The notes beneath the pieces are model-generated. The model ran no database searches and was not told the origin of the DNA. It worked only from the letters and a program-made list of their open reading frames with translations. A program made the position numbers and the translations under genes. Below, piece after piece: positions 1 through 7,246 of a stretch of DNA of 64,000 nt. The DNA comes from Devosia sp. (GTDB taxonomy: Bacteria > Pseudomonadota > Alphaproteobacteria > Rhizobiales > Devosiaceae). Numbering within the stretch: the stretch's first letter is position 1; every line of letters begins with the position of its first letter. Location of the stretch: the NCBI RefSeq assembly GCF_017744655.1, contig NZ_JAGIAW010000012.1, forward strand, positions 1-64,000, given 5' to 3'.

Positions 1-63
1 CCGCCAAAAACAAAGGAGAAACCTAGACCCTTGACCACAGCAACCGACCCAAAACAAAACTAA
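1..63 (+). CDS. C-terminal tail of an IS21-type IstB-like ATPase (partial)
   Basis: An open frame enters the window from the left and ends at TAA 61-63, encoding about 20 basic, proline-rich residues ending in DPKQN. It stops five bases before a pair of repeats typical of the end of IS21-family elements, which is where istB usually ends. The tail is too short to identify by itself, so the call rests on position and could be wrong. Confidence 0.35.
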   Translation, partial: PPKTKEKPRPLTTATDPKQN

Positions 64-67
64 CAGG

Positions 68-119
68 CGGGTCACTTCTCAATGGAAAACCCGGGTCACT
101 TCTCGGCGGAAATCAACAG
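68..119. mobile_element. Right end of an IS21-family-like insertion sequence
   Basis: The 13-mer CGGGTCACTTCTC occurs twice in direct orientation, at 68-80 and 92-104, 24 bp apart. IS21-family elements carry several short repeats near each end that bind the IstA transposase, and the istB gene normally ends just inside them. The exact boundary is not visible; the end probably lies near 119, before the host sequence that runs into the HipA gene. The rest of the element lies left of the window. Confidence 0.5.
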
Positions 120-153
120 CTTGGTTGATTCAACCACGCAGGTCTCGTCTTGA
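118..153 (+). pseudogene. Possible last codons of a truncated hipB-like antitoxin gene
   Basis: A frame just right of the IS end reads SLVDSTTQVSS and stops at TGA 151-153. This stop overlaps the TTG start of the HipA gene (150-152) in the four-base TTGA arrangement often seen in hipB-hipA operons. I infer that the insertion removed the antitoxin gene except for these codons. The peptide is too short for homology to prove it. Confidence 0.3.
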
Positions 154-1517
154 GTCTGGGCCCTGCGGTGGTGTGGACCAAAACGACGGGCCACCCCCGG
201 CGACTAGGAACGGTTGTACAAGATGGTCAGAAGACCCTTCTGGAGCTTGATGCAGATTCTGCTGATTTGCCTGGCGTCAGTGTCGTGTATCCAAGCAGCG
301 TCGCGGGACAGCGCTTGGAGTGGCAGGGCGACATCGAGGAGGCACTGCATCCGGCGCTGATGCCGTTGGTTCCTCCAATACGAAATGACAACCTTCAATA
401 CCGCATCGGCGCCGATCGACTTGGTCTACGGCGGGAAACGCCAAGCAAAGAGTGGCGCTTACTGACGGCAATCGGTCATGGTTCAATCGGCCATTTGGAT
501 GTCTTCGTTTCCGATGGCGAAGCCAGCCGATGGTATGACCGTGACGCACCAGCAGCGCCGGTCGATTTAAGAACCAGCGACCTGGTTCACCTCGCTACGC
601 AGACTCTCGACAACCCGTTGGACCCGATTCCGCTCCGAGAACTCCTCAAGATCGTTGGGCAAGCGCCCTCCCCAGGCGGAGCAATGCCAAAGCTGCTACA
701 TCGCATGGTGTGGCCCGAGACTGGCCAACCGGTAGACGCGCTGATCAAGTTCGAGAAGGCCGGCCCGGGCAAGTACCAGGACATTCTTGTCCTTGAGGAC
801 TGGGCATACGGAGTTCATGAGCGTTTCGGCCTACCAGTGCCTGCCCGCGTCTTGCTCCATGATGACTATGGCAATCAGATCCTCGCCACGACGCGTTTTG
901 ACCGAATAGAGGGACGTCCTGTGCCGTGCGAATCCCTGTACGGCGCTCTCAAAATCCTGAACCGCAAGATTTTCGAAACACCGTTCACCGACGCATTCAA
1001 GACGGAACCAAATTTCTTGCAGGTGTCTCAGGCACTCATGTCGCCGCGGACCGGCATGAGTGCAGATCCAGGCGCAGACGGGGCGTCGATGTTTTCACGC
1101 ATCGTGCTCTCGTTTTTGATCTGCAACGGCGACCTGCACTTGAAGAACACCTCAATTCTGGGTGGTCGGGGCCAAGCTAGATTGTCGCCGGTCTACGACC
1201 CAGCCCCCATGCGCCTTTACGGCTCTGGCGATGATAACCTGACGGCCATTAGCTTTGGAGGATTGCGGTTCTTCAGGTCGAAAATCCCGGAGGGGTTTGG
1301 TGCTAAGCTGGCAGAGCTGGGTACGCACTTTGGCTTGCGTCCGTCTCGTGCCAAAAGCGTCATTTCAGATGCTTTGGAATTAACAGCGCGCGCTACCGAG
1401 GAAATCGCGATGGCAGGTGCGGCCGAGAACATTGTTTTGGCTTTCGGCCAGCTGCAAGGGCCAGTTCGTGAAGAGCTGAAGGCTGCAGTTTTGAGAAACA
1501 CACACGCTGGCGCTTGA
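150..1517 (+). CDS. HipA-family serine/threonine kinase (type II toxin)
   Basis: The 455-residue product has the layout of HipA kinases, which phosphorylate tRNA synthetases or other targets and are held in check by a HipB partner. An N-terminal HipA domain begins with VVW near residue 7. The glycine-rich phosphate loop GGAMPK is at 176-181, the ATP-binding lysine in ALIKF is near 200, RFDR is at 249-252, the catalytic NGDLHLKN at 326-333 and the metal-binding SPVYD at 346-350. All key residues seem present, so the enzyme may be active. TTG 150 is the only plausible start, since a stop lies at 126-128. No intact hipB is visible; the IS end lies about 30 bp upstream. The natural target is unknown. 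Confidence 0.85.
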   Translation: MSLGPAVVWTKTTGHPRRLGTVVQDGQKTLLELDADSADLPGVSVVYPSSVAGQRLEWQGDIEEALHPALMPLVPPIRNDNLQYRIGADRLGLRRETPSKEWRLLTAIGHGSIGHLDVFVSDGEASRWYDRDAPAAPVDLRTSDLVHLATQTLDNPLDPIPLRELLKIVGQAPSPGGAMPKLLHRMVWPETGQPVDALIKFEKAGPGKYQDILVLEDWAYGVHERFGLPVPARVLLHDDYGNQILATTRFDRIEGRPVPCESLYGALKILNRKIFETPFTDAFKTEPNFLQVSQALMSPRTGMSADPGADGASMFSRIVLSFLICNGDLHLKNTSILGGRGQARLSPVYDPAPMRLYGSGDDNLTAISFGGLRFFRSKIPEGFGAKLAELGTHFGLRPSRAKSVISDALELTARATEEIAMAGAAENIVLAFGQLQGPVREELKAAVLRNTHAGA

Positions 1518-1708
1518 GTGTTCTCGACGTCGCGCGACCCGAGCCTGCGGTTGAAGCGTGAACGAGAGTAACTCAAGGGATGCTTGATGGCGCCTCCCGA
1601 CCCCGTTGCGGTCATTAGGCGCATTGTGTCCTTTGGCGAAAAGCAGACACGCGTGACGTGTCTCGTGATCAGAGAGATCCGCGTATTCTGGTGTTCTCAT
1701 TCAGGCGC

Positions 1709-2165
1709 CTAGGAGCCCAAGCTACAATCTCGAACCACTTGTATAGGCTCGATGGCAAAATGCTCAGGGGCCTTACGGCCCTCGATGCGCTCGAGCAAAA
1801 GCCGGGTGGCCTGCATCCCTTGGAGCTGGCCTGGCTGGCCGACGCTCGTCAGGCTATGTTGGGGTAGCGCGCAATAATGGGTATTGTCGTATCCGACAAA
1901 TGCAACGTCCTCGGACACCGATAGCCCCAGCTCCTTAGCAACGCCAATAACCTCGAAGGCGACATAATCGGTCCAGCAGAACACAGCGCGCGGCCGGCGC
2001 CGCCCGCTGAGAAGCCGAAGGGGCAGTGCTTCGGATGTCGGTGGCGTCCATGGCGGCGCTGACGACTTGGACATTCTTGCACATCCCCAGCTTTGCCATC
2101 TCCTCCCGGTATCCGAGTTCGCGATGGACTACGGTGACGCCTTCCGCGCCGATTGACACGTTCAA
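1709..2165 (-). pseudogene. LacI-family regulator remnant, truncated and frameshifted
   Basis: Two minus-strand frames together read as the C-terminal ligand-binding half of a LacI/GalR repressor. The upstream frame (to about 2165) contains VVHRELGYREEM. The downstream frame (1709-2074) contains FCWTDYVAFEV, VAFVGYDNTHY, LTSVGQPG and GMQATRLLLERIEG, all characteristic of the family. The join lies near 2030-2050 and needs a frame change. The helix-turn-helix and the first half of the sensor domain are absent, and the fragment abuts the 3' end of the araC-type gene. It cannot make a working repressor. Confidence 0.75.
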
Positions 2166-2176
2166 GGCATCATCGC

Positions 2177-3103
2177 CTAGCCGATCACGCTCCGGATGGT
2201 GTCCACCGGCAGTTCGTGAAACGTCTGAGTGTAATAGGCGGCAAAACGGCCGAGGTGGAAGAAGCCGTTCTCCATGGCAATCTGGGCAACGCCCTTGCGT
2301 GCTTCTTCGGGCTTGAGCAGGGCGCGGCGGACTCGGTCGAGGCGGTGCTGACGCAGCCAGACAAGCGGGCTGACCCCAACCGCCTGCATAAAGGCTGATC
2401 GCACGACGTGTTCCGGCAGGTCAATGGCCTGGGCGAGTTCGGTAACGGTCAGCTGGCTTTGCGATCTCGCCGCGATGATACGGCGAGCCTTTCGCACCAC
2501 TGCATGTGCATAGCTTTCCGTCAGGGACTTGCGGTTGGTGCTGGACAGGAACGTGCAAAGGTCCGAAATCCGGTCGATGATGTGTTCAGGCAGTGCCGCA
2601 CCCAGTTCGCGTGGCGATCTTTGCAGGTTTTCGGGCGCCACGGACATGATGGACGTGATCCAGGCGCCAAGCTCGTAAGCTCCGGGATAGGCTTCAATAC
2701 TGCAGAGCGGTCCAGTCTTGCGCTTGTCGAGCGTTGGCAAGTCGTGTTCGTCTAGCGTGACGTAATAGCCTTGGGTATTCGGTGCGGTGAGCACATTGAT
2801 TTCATGCCCACCCAGATGCAGGAAGCCGGGACCCTCGCGCCTGTTTCCATTGATGCGACTGTCCTCGGCCGGCGCCGGGAGCACGAGAACGACCTTGCCG
2901 CGCGGTGGGGCCGTGACCTCCGCCACACTGACATTCAGGCGTTCCTCGCTGATGCTGACGCGGCCAAAGTCGAGGCGCGTCACTGTACCTTCGAAGCGGC
3001 CGGAGCTGATCTGCGTGTAGCGCTGATCCCAGCCGATAAGGCCATGTTCCTGCTCTGAGGCGTCCGCGAAGGCGGAAATTGAAAAGGATGGTAGGGCGGG
3101 CAT
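2177..3103 (-). CDS. AraC-family transcriptional regulator, likely of the amine dehydrogenase operon
   Basis: The 308-residue protein has an N-terminal sensor region of about 190 residues and a C-terminal AraC DNA-binding domain with two helix-turn-helix motifs. These are LTVTELAQAIDLPEHVVRSA near 220-240, and a second containing GVAQIAMENGFFHLGRFAAYY. It is divergent from the amine dehydrogenase heavy-chain gene across a 155-bp region with inverted and direct repeats. That arrangement suggests it activates the operon when an amine is present, an inference from context only. The sensor half resembles no enzyme I can name. The start at 3103 follows an upstream sequence ending in AACCTTCGTTAGG on the other strand and is not certain. 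Confidence 0.85.
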   Translation of the reverse strand: MPALPSFSISAFADASEQEHGLIGWDQRYTQISSGRFEGTVTRLDFGRVSISEERLNVSVAEVTAPPRGKVVLVLPAPAEDSRINGNRREGPGFLHLGGHEINVLTAPNTQGYYVTLDEHDLPTLDKRKTGPLCSIEAYPGAYELGAWITSIMSVAPENLQRSPRELGAALPEHIIDRISDLCTFLSSTNRKSLTESYAHAVVRKARRIIAARSQSQLTVTELAQAIDLPEHVVRSAFMQAVGVSPLVWLRQHRLDRVRRALLKPEEARKGVAQIAMENGFFHLGRFAAYYTQTFHELPVDTIRSVIG

Positions 3104-3138
3104 CGTTTTTAACCTTCGTTAGGCGAGTCCTAGCCGCC

Positions 3139-3185
3139 GCATAAAAATGGAGCAACAACATTTTATGCGCAAAAAATGAGCAAAA
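3139..3185. promoter_or_regulatory. Repeat-rich control region between araC-type gene and amine dehydrogenase operon
   Basis: An exact inverted repeat GCATAAAA (3139-3146) / TTTTATGC (3161-3168) is overlaid by a near direct repeat, AAAAATGGAGCAA at 3143-3155 and AAAAAATGAGCAA at 3171-3183. AraC-type activators commonly bind direct repeats of this spacing near a divergent promoter, so this is a plausible operator. No clear -10/-35 pair was assigned. Confidence 0.4.
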
Positions 3186-3258
3186 CTATTTTCGGATTCG
3201 GATTTCCGTGATCGGCGCTAGCTGATGATCTGCCACCTCCACGAGATTGGAGATGGCA

Positions 3259-4422
3259 ATGGCCAACAGATTTTCGCTTTTGACCTGCTCGGCCGTGCTG
3301 GCGCTACAGCTGGCGGTGCCAAACCTAGCTCAGGCGCAGGAAGAGCCCTTTGTTCCCGAAACTCTTACGGCCAAGGAAATGGTCGACCCTGGCCCCAAGG
3401 TGTTCGTCAACGTTCAGAACTGGGGCGGCGGGCCGAGCGTCGTGCGCTTTTACTCAGCGGACGATCTGCGTGTGGTCGGAACTGCCGACGCGGGCGCGCA
3501 GAGTCATTTCGCGATCTCAGCTGATGGCAAGACGGTCTATATCGTCTCGGGCTACTATAGCCGCCTCAGCTCAGGCACTGCCGAGCACGTATTGCGCATC
3601 TTCGATACCGATACGGCAAGCCTCACCAAGGAAGTCCAGCTTCCGGTCAAGGTGTCCCAATATACAGACGATGCATCGCTGATGCAGCTTAGTGCCGACG
3701 AGAAGTACCTCTACGTCCAGAACGCGACGCCCGCGACATCAGTGACGGTGGTCGATCTTGAAAAGGGCGAAGTGGTGCAGGAGGTCCCGTCTCCAGGCTG
3801 CTTCGGCATTTATCCGAGCCTGAAGGGCCATGCCTATTCCACCATTTGCGGCGACGGCACGTTCACGACAATGACGCTGAGCGCCGATGGCGCGACGTTC
3901 GAATCCCAAAAGAGCGACACGATCTTCGATCCCGAAGAAGACCCCATCTACCTGTCATTTGATCGTGCAGGTGCCGACCTGCTTTTCATTTCCTACAAGG
4001 GCGTCGTCCATCGCCTGTCCGATGCCGGGGGTATCATCAAGGCGGTATCGGCCACGCCGATTGCCGAGAGTGTCGAGGGCGATTGGGGGACATCGGGCTA
4101 TACCGTCGTCAGCTATAACGAGCCGAACGGAATTCTCTTTGTTCCAATGGCATCCGGTCGGCATGATGGCTCGCATTACCATGATGCCGAGGAAATCTGG
4201 GCCTACGACCTAGAGAATAAGAAACTGCTTTACCGCACGCCGGTCGAGGGCATCACATCCGTCATCACCACGGATGAAGAGGTGCCAACCCTGTTCGGCC
4301 TTGATATCGGCGGCGGCAAGGTCGTCAAGTTCGAGGTGGATCCGGAGGCCAAGTTTGCCGCAAAGCCGGTCGCCGAAAACGCCACCAAGGGCTTCACCAC
4401 GACCTTGGCGGCACGGCAATGA
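3259..4422 (+). CDS. aauB: Amine dehydrogenase heavy (beta-propeller) subunit, AauB/MauB type
   Basis: The large subunit of the periplasmic TTQ-dependent amine dehydrogenase, which oxidises primary amines to aldehyde and ammonia. The protein has a Sec signal peptide ending near AQAQ and a seven-bladed propeller of the methylamine/aralkylamine dehydrogenase heavy-chain family; HDGSHYHDAEEIWAYDL late in the chain is a family hallmark. At 387 residues it matches the family. ATG 3259 is chosen because GGAG lies six bases upstream; TTG 3247 is also open. The stop overlaps the mauE-like start (ATGA), so translation is coupled. The gene set lacks mauG, so the aralkylamine type (Aau) is preferred over methylamine dehydrogenase, but the substrate cannot be fixed from sequence. 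Confidence 0.9.
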   Translation: MANRFSLLTCSAVLALQLAVPNLAQAQEEPFVPETLTAKEMVDPGPKVFVNVQNWGGGPSVVRFYSADDLRVVGTADAGAQSHFAISADGKTVYIVSGYYSRLSSGTAEHVLRIFDTDTASLTKEVQLPVKVSQYTDDASLMQLSADEKYLYVQNATPATSVTVVDLEKGEVVQEVPSPGCFGIYPSLKGHAYSTICGDGTFTTMTLSADGATFESQKSDTIFDPEEDPIYLSFDRAGADLLFISYKGVVHRLSDAGGIIKAVSATPIAESVEGDWGTSGYTVVSYNEPNGILFVPMASGRHDGSHYHDAEEIWAYDLENKKLLYRTPVEGITSVITTDEEVPTLFGLDIGGGKVVKFEVDPEAKFAAKPVAENATKGFTTTLAARQ

Positions 4423-4952
4423 GCGGCGCCAGTCTCAACTCCCTCGTTGCTGCCGGTCTTACCGCCTTCATCAGCCTGATCTTCGCGCGGGCGGCCTGGC
4501 ACAAGTTGGAAGAATTCACCGAATTCACCGGATTTGTCGCGGACTACAAGCTTTTGCCCGAGCGGCTCGTCATTCCCGCGTCCTGGGCCATTGTCGGCGT
4601 CGAACTCGCTGTCGTCGTGGTTCAATTGCTGCCGCAGGGCAGGGTGTTCGGGCTCGGTCTAGCCTTTTTCATGCTGGTTGCCTATGCCTCGGCTATGGCC
4701 GTCAACCTCAGTAGAGGCCGCTTCACCATTGAGTGTGGTTGCGGTGGAGCTGCCCAGCCATTGTCATGGTCGCTGGTCGGCCGCAATACGGCGCTTTCCG
4801 CGCTGGGACTGGCAGCGATCCTCCTCCCGCTTGGCCCGATGAGTGCGCCCGATGCAATGGCGGCCATCGCTTCCGGCTTCGCACTCTGGATGGGGTTCCT
4901 CCTCATCGAGCAAATCCTCGCCAATGCTTCAACCGCCCGGCTCACGCGCTGA
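4419..4952 (+). CDS. mauE: MauE-like membrane protein for amine dehydrogenase maturation
   Basis: The 177-residue protein has four hydrophobic segments and a CGCGG motif near residue 108, as in MauE/AauE (DoxX-like fold). MauE and MauD are needed to form the many disulfides of the light chain; MauE is thought to act like the membrane electron donor or acceptor DsbB. It overlaps aauB by four bases and lies 22 bp ahead of mauD, as in known mau and aau clusters. Assignment is firm from order and topology. Confidence 0.88.
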   Translation: MSGASLNSLVAAGLTAFISLIFARAAWHKLEEFTEFTGFVADYKLLPERLVIPASWAIVGVELAVVVVQLLPQGRVFGLGLAFFMLVAYASAMAVNLSRGRFTIECGCGGAAQPLSWSLVGRNTALSALGLAAILLPLGPMSAPDAMAAIASGFALWMGFLLIEQILANASTARLTR

Positions 4953-4974
4953 CGCCGCTTCGGAGACCAACGTC

Positions 4975-5574
4975 ATGACACTCGTCTATTTCGCAATCGC
5001 CGTGCTTTTCGTGCTCGTGGTGGCGCTGACAATCGGGCTGCTCGCCCTCGGCCGGCAGGTGGGCATCCTTTTTGATCGCGTTTCGCCCATGGGCGCACTC
5101 GTCAACGATTCCGGTCCGGAAGTGGGCCAGATGACCCCACTCTTCAGCCTTGCCAGCCTCACCGGTGGCACCGTCAATATTGGGCCCAAGCCAGGCAAGG
5201 CGACGCTGGTCTTCTTCCTGTCGCCGACTTGCCCGGTTTGTAAAAAACTATTGCCAATCATCGACTCCGTTCGCAAAGCGGAATCGCGCTGGCTCGATGT
5301 GGTTCTCGCCAGCGATGGCCAGAAGGCGCAACACGAGCGCTTTATCGAAACGGCCAAGCTCGGAGACTATCCCTACGTGGTCTCGACCGAATTGGGTCTC
5401 GCCTATCGCGTCGCGCGCCTGCCCTATGCCGTGCTTTTCGATCAGCACGGGACCATTCGCGCCAAGGGCCTGATCAACAGCCGCGAGCAGTTCGACAGCC
5501 TCTTCAACGCCTATGACATGAAGGTCGCCTCGATCCAGTCCTATATCGATCAGCAGCCAGCGGTTCAGCACTAG
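4975..5574 (+). CDS. mauD: MauD-like thioredoxin-fold disulfide protein
   Basis: The product has 199 residues: one N-terminal membrane anchor (about residues 4-26) and a periplasmic thioredoxin domain with the redox motif CPVCKK (Cys86, Cys89). The MauD family introduces or isomerises disulfides in the TTQ-bearing light chain. The frame is open further upstream to 4843, but that would overlap mauE by over 100 bp; ATG 4975 gives the usual MauD N-terminus. It is followed after 27 bp by the light-chain gene. Confidence 0.88.
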   Translation: MTLVYFAIAVLFVLVVALTIGLLALGRQVGILFDRVSPMGALVNDSGPEVGQMTPLFSLASLTGGTVNIGPKPGKATLVFFLSPTCPVCKKLLPIIDSVRKAESRWLDVVLASDGQKAQHERFIETAKLGDYPYVVSTELGLAYRVARLPYAVLFDQHGTIRAKGLINSREQFDSLFNAYDMKVASIQSYIDQQPAVQH

Positions 5575-5601
5575 TTCCCGAACGCATTTAGGAGAGCCGC
5601 C

Positions 5602-6141
5602 ATGGCTAAACTCTTGGAAAATTTCTTCACCTGGATGGATGGAGCGGCCGAAACGAGGGCCCGAAACATCGCCCATCGCGCTGGGCGCCGCAGCTTCCTG
5701 CAAAAGGCCGGCTGGGCGCTGGTCGGCGGCGTGGTCCTGCCGATGCTGCCCTATGACAATTCAAATGGCGTCGCCTATGCACGAGGTCTCGGCGAGCCTG
5801 ATGAGCTGCCCGAAGACTGTGAATACTGGCGGTATTGCTCGCTGCATGGTTCGCTTTGCAGCCAGTGCGGCGGATCGGTCACGCAGTGTCCGCCGGGTAC
5901 CCAGCCGTCAAAGGTTGCCTGGGTCGGCACCTGCCGCAACCCCAATGACGACAAGGATTACCTCGTTTCCTACAACGACTGCTGTGGCAAGGGCGGCGGT
6001 TGTGGCGAAGGCTGCTCGCGCCAGGAAGGCGACCGCCCTGGCTATCTGATGGGGCTTGCGAGCGAGTCGAGCTGGTGCCAGGCCAATGATAACAAGGGCA
6101 TTCACTGCACCGTCGCTATCGTCGTGGGTCTTGCCGAATGA
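5602..6141 (+). CDS. aauA: TTQ amine dehydrogenase light (catalytic) subunit
   Basis: This 179-residue subunit carries the tryptophan tryptophylquinone cofactor made from two of its own tryptophans. By alignment from memory with aromatic amine dehydrogenase, these are Trp107 (in KVAWVGTC) and Trp158 (in SSWCQAN). They are 51 residues apart, the spacing of Trp57/Trp108 in methylamine dehydrogenase, and the catalytic base is Asp126 in YNDCCG. Many cysteines form the conserved disulfide net. The N-terminus has a twin-arginine signal (GRRSFLQKAGW), meaning folded export. TAGGAGAG precedes ATG 5602. A cytochrome gene overlaps the stop. Confidence 0.92.
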   Translation: MAKLLENFFTWMDGAAETRARNIAHRAGRRSFLQKAGWALVGGVVLPMLPYDNSNGVAYARGLGEPDELPEDCEYWRYCSLHGSLCSQCGGSVTQCPPGTQPSKVAWVGTCRNPNDDKDYLVSYNDCCGKGGGCGEGCSRQEGDRPGYLMGLASESSWCQANDNKGIHCTVAIVVGLAE

Positions 6142-6581
6142 GGCTTGCGCATATTTCCCTCCTGTTGCTGACGCTCTCCGGAGCGCCAGCAACTGCCGAC
6201 GAGACCGGCAAGGCCCTCTTTGTCGACAGTTGCAGCGGCTGCCACCAACTTGAGGGCGCAGGCCAGGCAGGCCTTGCACCGCCCCTGACCGACAAGGCGC
6301 TATGGTCGGGCTTGGGACCGCGCAGTTCCGATTATATCGCTGGTGTCATGATCGGCGGGTTGACAGGCACCATCACCGCCGGCGGACAAAAGTTCATCGG
6401 TCTTGCCATGCCGCCGCAGGATTGGATGACCGATGAAGAACTCAAGGCGGTAGCGGATTACGTCCTTAACGATCTCAATGGCCTGACACTCGAGGTCTCA
6501 GACGAGACCCTTGCGGCGGCACGTCAATCGCCGCCCTCCCATGCCGATCTTCGCGCCATCCGCAAGGAGGCTATCCAATGA
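6138..6581 (+). CDS. Periplasmic monohaem cytochrome c of the amine dehydrogenase operon
   Basis: The 147-residue protein has a signal peptide ending near ATADE, the haem-binding motif CSGCH (Cys32, Cys35, His36) and a likely sixth ligand Met91 in GLAMPPQ. Its fold is a class I cytochrome c, and the C-terminal 40 residues are extra. The gene overlaps aauA by four bases. No azurin or amicyanin gene is in the cluster, so this cytochrome is a good candidate for the electron acceptor of the dehydrogenase, as suggested for the cytochrome genes of aau clusters elsewhere. Confidence 0.82.
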   Translation: MRLAHISLLLLTLSGAPATADETGKALFVDSCSGCHQLEGAGQAGLAPPLTDKALWSGLGPRSSDYIAGVMIGGLTGTITAGGQKFIGLAMPPQDWMTDEELKAVADYVLNDLNGLTLEVSDETLAAARQSPPSHADLRAIRKEAIQ

Positions 6582-7021
6582 TCGGGCGCGTCATCCTGTC
6601 GGTTCTTTTGCTTTCGACTGCGCCGGCACTGGCTGGCGAGCGCTCGGCGTCCGTCAACTACGTGCTGCGCTGCCTGGGATGTCATCTTCAGGACGGCACG
6701 GGTTTGCCTTCGGCGGGCATCCCTGACTTCGTGGGAAAGGTCGGCGTCTTCACGCACAACCCCGACACGAGACGCTATCTCCTGCATGTCCCTGGCGTCG
6801 TCAATTCCGGTCTCAGCGACAATGAATTGGCCGAACTGCTCAATTATATCATGGAAACCTTTGCCGGGGAGTCGTTGCCCGAAACGTACCAGCCATTTAC
6901 GGCGGAAGAGGTCGCCGAGCTCATGAATGAAGACGTCGGCAATGTCGTATCCTATCGCCGGAAACTCGCTCATGATTTGAGCGCCCAAGGCTATCCCGTC
7001 GCCGACTACCCCTGGCCATAG
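6578..7021 (+). CDS. Second cytochrome c-like protein, no obvious Met ligand
   Basis: The 147-residue protein has a signal peptide (to about Ala19) and one CLGCH motif (Cys32, Cys35, His36). In the region where class I cytochromes place a methionine ligand there is none; His60 and His70 are the nearby candidates for a second axial ligand. The segment LSDNELAELLNYIM matches the C-terminal helix of cytochrome c. It overlaps the previous gene by four bases and ends the operon. It could be a bis-His or high-spin haem protein rather than a simple electron carrier. Confidence 0.75.
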   Translation: MIGRVILSVLLLSTAPALAGERSASVNYVLRCLGCHLQDGTGLPSAGIPDFVGKVGVFTHNPDTRRYLLHVPGVVNSGLSDNELAELLNYIMETFAGESLPETYQPFTAEEVAELMNEDVGNVVSYRRKLAHDLSAQGYPVADYPWP

Positions 7022-7246
7022 AGACAACTTTGCAAAAGCTTCCATGGGCTTTGGAATGTTAGGGAGGGGCGACGATCGCTTCTCCGCCCTAGTTGCTGAC
7101 CGAAAGTGCTTTTTCAGGTGCCGCAGAATATCTATGGCCACCATTTGCACGCAATCTGCACCATTCCTCGATGATTGCTGCACAAAGACCTGATGACTGA
7201 ACCTTGGGCCGGATGCCGGTCGTGTTCATGAGCGTCTGGTTTAGTG

